The position numbers and the translations under genes are program-made. The notes beneath the pieces were generated by a model, which was not told the origin of the DNA, did not search any database, and saw nothing but the letters and a program-made list of their open reading frames with translations. A stretch of DNA of 64,000 nt from Roseateles sp. GTDB lineage: Bacteria; Pseudomonadota; Gammaproteobacteria; Burkholderiales; Burkholderiaceae_C. This document shows positions 57,921 through 64,000 of this stretch, in pieces; the stretch's first letter is position 1, and every line of letters begins with the position of its first letter. The stretch covers positions 1 to 64,000 of the forward strand of contig JAEUPJ010000039.1 of assembly GCA_016790285.1 (NCBI GenBank), read 5' to 3'.

Positions 57921-57950
57921 AAAAGAAAACCGCCCCGGGGTGGGGCGGTT
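57921..57950 (-). terminator. Rho-independent terminator of the FKBP gene
   Basis: Perfect 9-base-pair stem AACCGCCCC/GGGGCGGTT with a 5-base loop (57928-57950), followed on the minus strand by TTCTTTTC. It lies about 100 bases after the FKBP stop and upstream of the TonB receptor promoter region. Confidence 0.75.
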
Positions 57951-58013
57951 GTCTCGTGCGGGTATCAGGGGTGGTGCGAACGGGCGCATCAGGCACCCCT
58001 CAGCGATTCGTGT

Positions 58014-58029
58014 GATACGAATCGTCCAC
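58014..58029. promoter_or_regulatory. 16-base dyad element, copy 4
   Basis: GATACGAATCGTCCAC, with a perfect ACG-N3-CGT core, 24 bases past the FKBP stop and about 305 bases upstream of the TonB receptor start. Closest to copy 1 at its 5' end (GATAC). It may be a distal site looping to copies 2 and 3. Confidence 0.6.
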
Positions 58030-58053
58030 GTTGCGGGGCTGCAACGTTGTCGA

Positions 58054-58776
58054 TCAAACGGCCAGCAGGTCCACTTCGAACAGCAGCGTGGCGTTCGGCG
58101 GAATGACGCCGCCGGCCCCGTGGGCGCCATAGCCCAGCTCCGGCGGCAGCACGAGCATGCGCGTGCCACCCACCTTCATGCCTTGCACGCCTTCGTCCCA
58201 GCCCTGGATGACCTCGCCGCCGCCCAGGCGGAACTTGAACGGCTGGCCGCGGTCCTTGCTGGAATCGAACTTCTTGCCGCGCAGGCCGTCCTTGTAGAGC
58301 CAGCCCGTGTAGTGCACCGACACGCGTTGGCCCTTGGCCGCTTCGGCGCCGTCGCCGACGACGCGGTCCTCGTACTGCAGGCCGCTGGAGGTGGTGTGCA
58401 GGTTGAGCTCGACGGGCTCGGGGCCGCCGGCCAGGCCGAGCAGCTCGACCTCGAAGCACAGCGTGGCGTTGGGCGGGATGACGCCACCCGCACCGCGCGC
58501 GCCGTAGCCCAGGGCGGCGGGGATGATCAGCGTGCGCTTGCCGCCGATCTTCATGCCCTGCACGCCTTCGTCCCAGCCGCGGATGACCATGCCGGCGCCG
58601 AGCTCGAACTCGAACGGGTCACGGCGGTCCAGGCTGGAGTCGAACTTGGCAGCCTTGGCGCCGTCCACCCACAGCCAGCCGGTGTAGTGCACGGTCACGT
58701 CATGGCCGGCCGCCGCCTGCTTGCCGTCGCCTTCGACGGTGTCTTCGTACTGCAGGCCGCTGGGCGTCGTGTTCAT
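58054..58776 (-). CDS. Tandem-domain FKBP-type peptidyl-prolyl isomerase
   Basis: 240 residues from ATG 58776 (AAGGA upstream). Two complete FKBP domains in one chain, residues about 1-118 and 124-240. Each has SGLQYED, VTVHYTGWL or VSVHYTGWL, FDSS, VIRGWDEGVQGMK or VIQGWDEGVQGMK, and GYGA..GAGGVIPPNATL. No signal peptide, so cytoplasmic. Most bacterial FKBPs carry one domain; the two here are about half identical and arose by internal duplication. Catalyses proline isomerisation in folding; the doubled form may bind two client sites. Confidence 0.92.
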   Translation of the reverse strand: MNTTPSGLQYEDTVEGDGKQAAAGHDVTVHYTGWLWVDGAKAAKFDSSLDRRDPFEFELGAGMVIRGWDEGVQGMKIGGKRTLIIPAALGYGARGAGGVIPPNATLCFEVELLGLAGGPEPVELNLHTTSSGLQYEDRVVGDGAEAAKGQRVSVHYTGWLYKDGLRGKKFDSSKDRGQPFKFRLGGGEVIQGWDEGVQGMKVGGTRMLVLPPELGYGAHGAGGVIPPNATLLFEVDLLAV

Positions 58777-58877
58777 GGGAGATTCCTTCAGTGAAATGGA
58801 TGCGGCATTGTCGCCGTTGGGCGCAGGACGCCCGGTGCCGGGGCTATCGCCCAACAAGAGGACACGCCATGCCTTCT

Positions 58878-58895
58878 CCCACCAGATCTGGTGGG
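58878..58895. promoter_or_regulatory. 18-base perfect palindrome in a divergent promoter region
   Basis: CCCACCAGATCTGGTGGG reads the same on both strands. It lies in the 191-base gap between the leftward FKBP gene and the rightward PEP-CTERM gene. No U-tract follows on either strand, and an even-centred palindrome without a loop fits a protein-binding site better than a terminator. No bound factor can be named. Confidence 0.55.
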
Positions 58896-58967
58896 GGTTT
58901 GTGAGGCCAGAGGCTGTCTCCTAGCCTGCGCCCGCCAGGTGTCTGGTGTCGCATCGAGGAATTCAGC

Positions 58968-59630
58968 ATGGTCACGGCAGGGTGTTGGTTGCGAGCGGGG
59001 CATCGGGTCGCCCGGAATGTGGCGGGCGGTGTGGTTGCAGCCGCGCTGGCGGCGTCGGCAGCGGCGCAGGGCCTCACCACGGTCAGCTTCGACTCCCTGC
59101 GCGCAGGCCCTTTCTCGAGCTACATCGAGGACGGCTTTGTCGTCACAGCCCTGACCAGCAACTGGAAGCGCGACCGGAACCAGGTCCGAAACGGCACAGC
59201 CGACTATTGGCTGGCGGTCAACAACAGAGGTGTTGCCGAGCTGTCTGTCACTCACGGCGGCGATCTCTTCCAGTTCACCAGCGTCGGGCTCTATTCCCTC
59301 CTGACGACCATCCCCTACGAAATCCGCGGCTATCGGGCCGGGCAACTTGTCTTCGAGCGTGCCGCGGCAGAGCCCCGTGGCCAGAGCTCCTTCGTGCAGG
59401 TCGCCTCGTCGTCCTCAGCCTTCATCGACCAGTTGACCGTGAGACTGACCAACACGGTGGCCTTCAACGACATGGCTCTGGACAACCTGTCGTTCAACGT
59501 CGTCTCCGTCGTGCCCGAGCCGCCGGTGTGGCTTCTGGGGGTGGCCGGCGTCGCGGTCCTTGTGGGCCGGCGCTCAGCGCGAAACCGCCGGGCGGGTGCT
59601 CAGCCCGGTGCGCGCGTCCGTCAACCCTGA
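58968..59630 (+). CDS. PEP-CTERM sorting-domain protein
   Basis: 220 residues; GAGGA 7 bases before the ATG. Signal sequence MVTAGCWLRAGHRVARNVAGGVVAAALAASAAAQ (positions 1-34). The body (TTVSFDSLRAGPFSSYIEDGFVVTA, FTSVGLYSLL, YEIRGYRAGQLVFERA, DNLSFNVV) is a jelly-roll of the NPCBM/DUF-like kind often found in PEP-CTERM proteins. Sorting signal SVVPEPPVWLLGVAGVAVLVGRRSARNRR is followed by about 14 more residues, a longer basic tail than usual. Confidence 0.85.
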   Translation: MVTAGCWLRAGHRVARNVAGGVVAAALAASAAAQGLTTVSFDSLRAGPFSSYIEDGFVVTALTSNWKRDRNQVRNGTADYWLAVNNRGVAELSVTHGGDLFQFTSVGLYSLLTTIPYEIRGYRAGQLVFERAAAEPRGQSSFVQVASSSSAFIDQLTVRLTNTVAFNDMALDNLSFNVVSVVPEPPVWLLGVAGVAVLVGRRSARNRRAGAQPGARVRQP

Positions 59631-59648
59631 GCCCGGCGGCGCTGCCGC

Positions 59649-60416
59649 TCACATGGGCTTGAAGCGCGATTGGTAGTTCTGGCTCACCGGCAGGCGCACG
59701 TCGCTGCCCTTGAGGTGAACCTCCATGCCGGTCAGGCGCCGCTCCAGGCGGGCCACGTGGGCGAGGTTGATGATGACGGCGCGATGGATCTGCCAGAACT
59801 GCTCGGGGTCGAGCTGGGTCAGCAGCTCACGCAGCGAAAGCCGCAGCAGGAATTCGCCTTCTGCCGTGACGGCGCAGGTGTATTTGTTGTCGCTGCGGAA
59901 GTGGGTCACGTCGGCCGTCATCACGAGGTGCAGCCGCTCACCTTGCGAGGCCTGCAGCCAGCGCAGCGGCGCGCTGGCCGGCGCAGGGCGGGCAGGTGCC
60001 AGCGCGGGCGGCGCCCACTGCTGAAGCCATTGCGCGAGCTGGGCCGGCGGCCATTGCAGGCGTTGCTGAAGGCGCTGTACGGTGTCGCGCAGTCGTGCTT
60101 CGGCAAGCGGCTTGAGCAGGTAGTCGATGGCACCGTGCTCAAAGGCCTGGACCGCGTGGGCGTCATATGCCGTCACGAACACGATGTGGGCCAAGCCCTT
60201 GAGGCGCCGCGCCAGCGAAAGGCCATCGAGCCCCGGCAGGCGGATGTCGACGAAGACGATGTCCGGCCGCAGGTCGAGGGCCAGAGCCAGGCCCTGGTCG
60301 CCATCCTCGGCCTCGGCCAGCAATTGCAGACTGGGCCACAGGCTGGCCAGGCCCTCCCGCAACCGCTGGCGGGGCAGGGCCTCGTCTTCAACGATGAGGG
60401 CAGTGACAGGCTTCAT
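59649..60416 (-). CDS. LytTR-family response regulator
   Basis: 255 residues. Receiver domain 1-120 with acidic pocket VEDEA and Asp57 (IVFVDIRLPGLDG), and Lys in LLKPLAE. C-terminal LytTR DNA-binding domain (about 155-255: GERLHLVMTADVTHFRSDNKYTC, EFWQIHRAVIINLAHV-like segment, MEVHLKGSDVRLPVSQNYQSRF). AlgR/LytR type. Overlaps the sensor kinase by 4 bases. Convergent with the PEP-CTERM gene at 58968. Confidence 0.94.
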   Translation of the reverse strand: MKPVTALIVEDEALPRQRLREGLASLWPSLQLLAEAEDGDQGLALALDLRPDIVFVDIRLPGLDGLSLARRLKGLAHIVFVTAYDAHAVQAFEHGAIDYLLKPLAEARLRDTVQRLQQRLQWPPAQLAQWLQQWAPPALAPARPAPASAPLRWLQASQGERLHLVMTADVTHFRSDNKYTCAVTAEGEFLLRLSLRELLTQLDPEQFWQIHRAVIINLAHVARLERRLTGMEVHLKGSDVRLPVSQNYQSRFKPM

Positions 60417-61435
60417 GCGGGCATGTTCCAGGGCAGGTTGATGCTGGCCAGCACGCCGCCGCCGTCGGCCTGCCGGATGCGCAGCTGGGCGGTGGAGCCG
60501 TACAGGCTGGCCAGGCGGTCGCGGACATTGGCCAGCCCGAGACCTTGCGACGCGCCTGGCTCGGGCGGGGCCTCGGACAGGCCGGCGCCGGTGTCGGCCA
60601 CCTCGACGACCAACCGGTCTCCCTCGCGGCGCGCGCCGATGCGCACTTGGCCGCCTTGCGCCAGCGGCTCGATGCCGTGCCGCACCGCGTTCTCAACGAG
60701 GGTCAGCAGCATCAGCGGCGGAAGCGCGTGGGTGCGGCAGTCAGGGGCCGCCTGCACGTCGAAGCGCAGCCGACTGCCCAGGCGGGTGGCCATCACCGTC
60801 AGGTAGGCGCGCGTGAGATCGAACTCGCGGCCCACGGTGGACAGGGGTTCGCGCAAGGAGGGCAGGGCCAGGCGCAGGTAGTCGTGCGGCTCGCCGAGGA
60901 AGCGCTCGGCCGTGGCGGGTTGCTGGCGGATGAGCTGCTGCAGGCTGGCCAGTGCGTTGAAGAGGAAGTGCGGCTCCACCTGGGCCTGCAGCGTCTTCAG
61001 CTCGGCCACGCTGACCTGGCGGGCGAGGTCGGCCATGGCGGTCTGCTGCTCAGCCCGGGCCAGGCGCAGCTGCAGCGCCTGCTCCTCTCGCCAGCGCCAC
61101 CAGCGCAGCGGCAGGTGCACGAGCAGGGCGAAGCCCCAGGCCGGTAGCGCCAAGCGGGCCACCTCCCAGGACTGGCCCCAGGGCACGGCGCGCGGCCCAG
61201 GAGCCAGGGCCAGGCCCAGCAGCGCGCCCGCCAGCGTGGCCGCGGGTACGGCCAGCGGCCACCAGCGCCCACGCAGCACGAGGGCGCCCGCGCTGTAGGC
61301 CAGCCAGAGCTGGGCGGAGAGCGCCAGCCAGCGGGCGCCTGGCCACTGGAGCGAGGCAAGCCCCCAGCCGGCCCAGAAGATCAGGCTGGGCAGCAGGGCC
61401 GCACCGATCCGCGGGGGTGGAGGCAGCGCGGGCAT
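60413..61435 (-). CDS. LytS/YpdA-type sensor histidine kinase
   Basis: 340 residues from ATG 61435 (4 bases after the previous stop); ATG 61456 is possible. Four hydrophobic helices (about 12-110) form the sensor. The His_kinase motif is LKTLQAQVEPHFLFNALASLQQLIR with the His in EPHFLFN, then YLRLALPSLREPLSTVGREFDLTRAYL and an HATPase with LLTLVENAVRHGIEPL and GLGLANVRDRLASLYG. Partner of the LytTR regulator next to it. The two upstream paralogues in the same operon may supply or sense the signal. Confidence 0.93.
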   Translation of the reverse strand: MPALPPPPRIGAALLPSLIFWAGWGLASLQWPGARWLALSAQLWLAYSAGALVLRGRWWPLAVPAATLAGALLGLALAPGPRAVPWGQSWEVARLALPAWGFALLVHLPLRWWRWREEQALQLRLARAEQQTAMADLARQVSVAELKTLQAQVEPHFLFNALASLQQLIRQQPATAERFLGEPHDYLRLALPSLREPLSTVGREFDLTRAYLTVMATRLGSRLRFDVQAAPDCRTHALPPLMLLTLVENAVRHGIEPLAQGGQVRIGARREGDRLVVEVADTGAGLSEAPPEPGASQGLGLANVRDRLASLYGSTAQLRIRQADGGGVLASINLPWNMPA

Positions 61436-61439
61436 GGGC

Positions 61440-62120
61440 TCAGTCGAGGCGGGCATTGGCCAGTGCTTGCGGCGGCAGCTTGGCCAGGGTGCGCTGGCTC
61501 ACGGCCAGGGTCTGGCGGGCCTGAGCCCAGTCGATGGCGATGGTCGAACGCGTGACCGGCACCTCCGGCCCGACGACCTCGAAGTGCAGGCGGCGCACCC
61601 ACAGCTGCCCTTCACCCACCAAGGCCATGCCGACGCTGAGCATCGGGGCGTCGGCTGGGGCGTCCATCACGACGCTGACGGCCTGCCACTGGTCGTCGGC
61701 CGTCACTGGGGCACCCGGCGGCAGCCGATCTTCAATGCCGGGTGCGCCCATGGCTGCGCGGCCCAGGACGTTGCCGTTGCCGGGGGTCATGTACAGACCC
61801 GCCCAGGCCTTGGCACCTAGGGCGCGCATCTCCGCGCTGAAGCGCACGCGTTGGCTGGCATACCCGTAGGCGTGTTGCGTCAGCGCGCCCAGTTGAGGCA
61901 TGTCCATGCGCAATGGGCGCGTGGAGCGGATGGTGAGCGTGGGCGTTGCGCCAGCGTCGCTGGCCGGCAGCAGGCTGATGTCGAAGGCGCTGTCGGCGCC
62001 GGGCGTCTCCCCGCTGGAGACGCTGTTGACAAGCCAGCCCTCAGGCAGGCGGGGTGAGGCGGCGCTGACGCTCAAGACAAGGGCGGCGATCGGGATGAGG
62101 GCGAGGGCGCGATAGTCCAT
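61440..62120 (-). CDS. Exported protein, paralogue A of a tandem pair
   Basis: 226 residues from ATG 62120; it has AGGAC 8-11 bases upstream, the same spacing as paralogue B. A start at 62138 is possible. Signal peptide MDYRALALIPIAALVLSVSA. The body follows the pattern QRVRFSAEMRALGAKAWAGL, then WQAVSVVMDAPADAPMLSVGMALVGEGQLWVRRLHFEVVG and PEVPVTR, which is the jelly-roll-like sequence also seen as an add-on to various bacterial regulators. Function unknown. It lies directly upstream of the LytS-type kinase. Confidence 0.85.
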   Translation of the reverse strand: MDYRALALIPIAALVLSVSAASPRLPEGWLVNSVSSGETPGADSAFDISLLPASDAGATPTLTIRSTRPLRMDMPQLGALTQHAYGYASQRVRFSAEMRALGAKAWAGLYMTPGNGNVLGRAAMGAPGIEDRLPPGAPVTADDQWQAVSVVMDAPADAPMLSVGMALVGEGQLWVRRLHFEVVGPEVPVTRSTIAIDWAQARQTLAVSQRTLAKLPPQALANARLD

Positions 62121-62134
62121 CGCGAAGTCCTGCT

Positions 62135-62797
62135 TCATTGCAAGCCGAGGTTCTGCGGCGGCGTGGCGCGCACGGCCCGGGCCTGCAGGGACTGCCTGAG
62201 CTGGGCGCGCAGCGCTTCGGTCTGCGCGGCGGCGAACCCGTGCTGGGTGAGCGGCACGTCGATGCCGACCACCTCCACCTTGAAGTCACGGGCCCAGACC
62301 TGGCCATTGCCGAGCAATGCCAGGCCGACGGTGGCGCTGCCCTGGCTGCCGGCGGGGATGTCGGCCACCACGCTGACCCTGCACCAGTCGGGGCAGGCGG
62401 CCGTGCCGACTTCCGTGCTGGGGGCTGCTTCGTCAGGGTCCACGGCGAGGAGGAAGAGGGGCAGATAGCCCTCCCGCACGACCAGCCCAGCCCACGTGTC
62501 CACCCCCGTCGCCTTGACCTGCGCACTGAATCGAACGCGCTGGCCTGCGTAGCCCATGAGCGTCTGTGAGATGGCGCCGAGATCGGACGCTTGCCGCTTG
62601 CCGATTGCCTGGACGGTGAGGGCGCGCTGTGGCTGTTGCTCCGACTCGGGGGCCACGCCATAGGCGTAGAGCCGGTTGGCCGGCCATCCGAAGCTGTGGC
62701 CGCCCAGCCAGCCCGAAGGCATGCGCAGCGCTTCGGCGCTGCTGGCACTCAGGGCCAGCGTGGCCAGCGGGATGGCAAGGAGACTGCGGTAGTCCAT
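62135..62797 (-). CDS. Exported protein, paralogue B of a tandem pair
   Basis: 220 residues from ATG 62797 with AGGAC upstream. Starts MDYRSLLAIPLATLALSASSAEA, clearly related to paralogue A. Shared pattern: MPSGWLGG, GYAGQRVRFSAQVKATGVDTWAGL, CRVSVVADIPAGSQGSATVGLALLGNGQVWARDFKVEVVGIDVPLTQ, and an Ala/Gln-rich helical end. First gene of a four-gene leftward operon (paralogue B, paralogue A, LytS-type kinase, LytTR regulator). The gene between the signal peptide and the conserved core (VAPESEQQPQRALTVQAIGK) is where the two differ most. Confidence 0.85.
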   Translation of the reverse strand: MDYRSLLAIPLATLALSASSAEALRMPSGWLGGHSFGWPANRLYAYGVAPESEQQPQRALTVQAIGKRQASDLGAISQTLMGYAGQRVRFSAQVKATGVDTWAGLVVREGYLPLFLLAVDPDEAAPSTEVGTAACPDWCRVSVVADIPAGSQGSATVGLALLGNGQVWARDFKVEVVGIDVPLTQHGFAAAQTEALRAQLRQSLQARAVRATPPQNLGLQ

Positions 62798-62931
62798 GAA
62801 GACGTCCTGTGAAGTTGAGGCCTGGCCAGTGTCTGGATCAACGGCGGGGCCAGCCAGCGCGCTGCGACGAGGCCCGCGCTGGCGCGATGAGGGCGAACCG
62901 GTTGCGATGAGCGCCTGGCATCGAGCGGGCG

Positions 62932-63825
62932 TCAACCCGAGTCCGGCAGGCGGTGACGCCAGGCCTGCAGCGCAGCGGCCAGTGTGTCGGCCGCGGATGC
63001 CTTCGTCGGCAATGGCGGCAGGCCAAGCCTTGTCGCTGCCTCGCGCAGGCGTTCCGACGGGTGGGTCAGGTCGATGGCAGCGGCACCGTTCTGCTTGGAC
63101 AGCTTGTGCCCATCGGCGGCCAGCACCAGGGGCGTGTGCAGATAGCGCGGCGTGGGCAGGCCCAGCGCGCGCTGCAGGGCGATCTGGCGAGGTGTGTTGT
63201 CGGCCAGGTCCTCGCCGCGCACGACGTCCGTGATGCCCTGCTCGGCATCGTCCACCACCACCGCCAACTGGTAGGCCCACAGGCCGTCGGCGCGCTTCAG
63301 CACGAAGTCGCCCACCTCGGTGGCGAGGTCCTGCGTTTGCACCCCGAGCCGCCGGTCCTGCCATTCGATGTGCCCTTGCACCCGAAAGCGCCAGGCGCGT
63401 GCGGGCCGGCCCTGGGTGCCGTGGCGGCAGGTGCCGGGGTAGACCAGTTCGCCGTGCTTGGGCCGAGGGCCGAGGGTGCGCTCGTAGGCGGCGGCAATCT
63501 CGGCGCGGGTGCAGGCGCAGCCGTAGGCATGGCCTGTTGCGATCAGGCGGTCCAGCGCGGCCTGGTAGAGCTCGCCGCGGCGGGACTGCCACACGGGCGG
63601 CTCGTCCGGCACCAGCCCCAGTGCCGCCAGCTGGCCCAGGATCAGCTCGCTCGTGCCCGGCGGGCAGCGCGGGCCGTCGACGTCTTCGATGCGCACCAGC
63701 CAGGCGCCGCCGTGCGCACGGGCGTCCAGCCAGCTGGCCAGGGCGGCCACGAGCGAGCCCTCGTGCAGCGGGCCGGTGGGCGAGGGGGCGAAGCGGCCGC
63801 GGTAGGCCGTCAGCGGTGTGTCCAT
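62932..63825 (-). CDS. gluQ: Glutamyl-Q tRNA(Asp) synthetase (GluQRS)
   Basis: 297 residues, a truncated class I glutamyl-tRNA synthetase without the anticodon-binding domain. It attaches glutamate to the queuosine at position 34 of tRNA(Asp). HIGH-like motif in [21 protein letters not shown]-like motif in [11 protein letters not shown], and Cys residues for zinc (GCACTR and GTCRHG). [21 protein letters not shown] and [23 protein letters not shown] are further family marks. Lies 7 bases after the stop of the truncated gene at the right edge. Confidence 0.95.
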   Translation of the reverse strand: MDTPLTAYRGRFAPSPTGPLHEGSLVAALASWLDARAHGGAWLVRIEDVDGPRCPPGTSELILGQLAALGLVPDEPPVWQSRRGELYQAALDRLIATGHAYGCACTRAEIAAAYERTLGPRPKHGELVYPGTCRHGTQGRPARAWRFRVQGHIEWQDRRLGVQTQDLATEVGDFVLKRADGLWAYQLAVVVDDAEQGITDVVRGEDLADNTPRQIALQRALGLPTPRYLHTPLVLAADGHKLSKQNGAAAIDLTHPSERLREAATRLGLPPLPTKASAADTLAAALQAWRHRLPDSG

Positions 63826-63832
63826 GGCCTCT

Positions 63833-64000
63833 TCAGAGCAGCAGGCCCTCGTGCTGCTCCAGCAGGGCGCGGCGCGTGGTGTCGCTGCGCAGGCGGTCCA
63901 GCCACCAGGCCAGGGCCTTGCCCGGTGTCTGGCCGGTGTCGCGCCAGGCGTAGTGCATGACGCCCGCCCGGCGGCCTTCGTAGGTGGTCTTGCGCACGAG
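63833..64000 (-). CDS. C-terminal part of an unidentified protein
   Basis: The reverse strand is open from the window edge to TGA at 63833-63835 (55 residues plus stop). It begins [20 protein letters not shown] and ends [10 protein letters not shown]. It is basic and Trp-rich ([11 protein letters not shown]). The layout vaguely recalls the last helix of LysR-type effector domains, but I cannot assign a family. The stop is 7 bases before the gluQ start, so the two are probably co-transcribed. Confidence 0.6.
   Translation of the reverse strand, partial: LVRKTTYEGRRAGVMHYAWRDTGQTPGKALAWWLDRLRSDTTRRALLEQHEGLLL

Larger units (their letters stand above)
57710..58053. other. Promoter region of the TonB receptor and 3' region of the FKBP gene
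   Basis: 344 bases with no believable gene. From the receptor outwards it holds the leader, a stretch of C-rich sequence (57749-57770), two 16-base dyads (57774-57820), a purine-rich stretch, the FKBP terminator (57921-57950) and a further dyad (58014-58029). No -35/-10 pair of good quality was found on the minus strand. Short open frames crossing it on the plus strand have no coding character. Confidence 0.6.

Noticed and set aside
57813-58106. A 97-codon plus-strand frame in the gap before the FKBP gene
   Set aside because: It runs through a dyad element and the FKBP terminator, is Arg/Gly/Ser-rich and has no homology I recognise.

Overview
The window is chromosomal DNA from a high-GC Gram-negative bacterium. 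The gene content (topoisomerase IV parE/parC, quinone-type pyrD, a CrgA-like LysR regulator, EttA, GluQRS, MnmC) together with at least five PEP-CTERM proteins points to a betaproteobacterium of the order Burkholderiales, close to the Rubrivivax/Leptothrix/Roseateles group. That placement is inference from protein resemblance. I see no rRNA, tRNA, CRISPR array, insertion sequence or prophage. Coding density is high and most intergenic gaps are under 200 bases.

Left third (1-32 kb). A truncated exported protein at the left edge diverges from a five-gene run with overlapping junctions: parE, a histone-deacetylase-like amidohydrolase, a GNAT acetyltransferase, a lytic transglycosylase and parC. 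A PEP-CTERM gene with a textbook terminator follows, then leftward genes for a lipoprotein and pyrD, a divergent LysR/EamA-transporter pair, aroG, and an exported DUF2141 plus Tat-exported carotenoid-oxygenase pair. At 14.5-17.8 kb a promoter with overlapping LacI-type palindromes precedes two PEP-CTERM proteins and a secreted GH16 beta-glucanase with a C-terminal glucan-binding module. Then come rpiA, a small membrane protein, an M4 metallopeptidase, a chemoreceptor ending in DWETF, a four-gene overlapping leftward operon (NAD(P)-binding protein, beta-CASP hydrolase, DUF4010 membrane protein, mnmC), an rhlE helicase and an orphan peptide-type binding protein.

Middle (31-50 kb). A HAF-repeat PEP-CTERM protein and ettA are followed by a Spy/CpxP-like protein with an OmpR/EnvZ-type two-component pair, then a ParD-like/map pair with three CGTATA repeats at 11-base spacing in front. 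From 49.8 kb down to 38 kb runs a complete leftward chemotaxis operon: chemoreceptor, cheY, STAS protein, cheA, two tandem soluble PAS chemoreceptors, cheW, cheR, cheD, cheB, and a PilZ protein at the end. The tandem receptors share an almost identical signalling domain and an identical C-terminal tail. A large GGDEF-EAL protein diverges from the operon.

Right part (50-64 kb). A secreted alpha/beta hydrolase, a DUF6502 protein and a TonB-dependent receptor sit together. Four copies of a 16-base dyad, consensus GA[TG]AC[AG]AAN[TC]GTCCAC, lie near the hydrolase and receptor promoters, which suggests one repressor controls both. A fused double-FKBP isomerase, another PEP-CTERM protein, and a LytS/LytTR pair preceded by two tandem paralogous exported proteins follow. 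gluQRS and a truncated gene end the window.

Most promising for a second look: the four-copy dyad regulon (52.7-58.0 kb), the overlapping LacI operators on the PEP-CTERM/GH16 operon, the phased operator of the ParD-like/map pair, and the paralogue-paralogue-LytS-LytTR operon.
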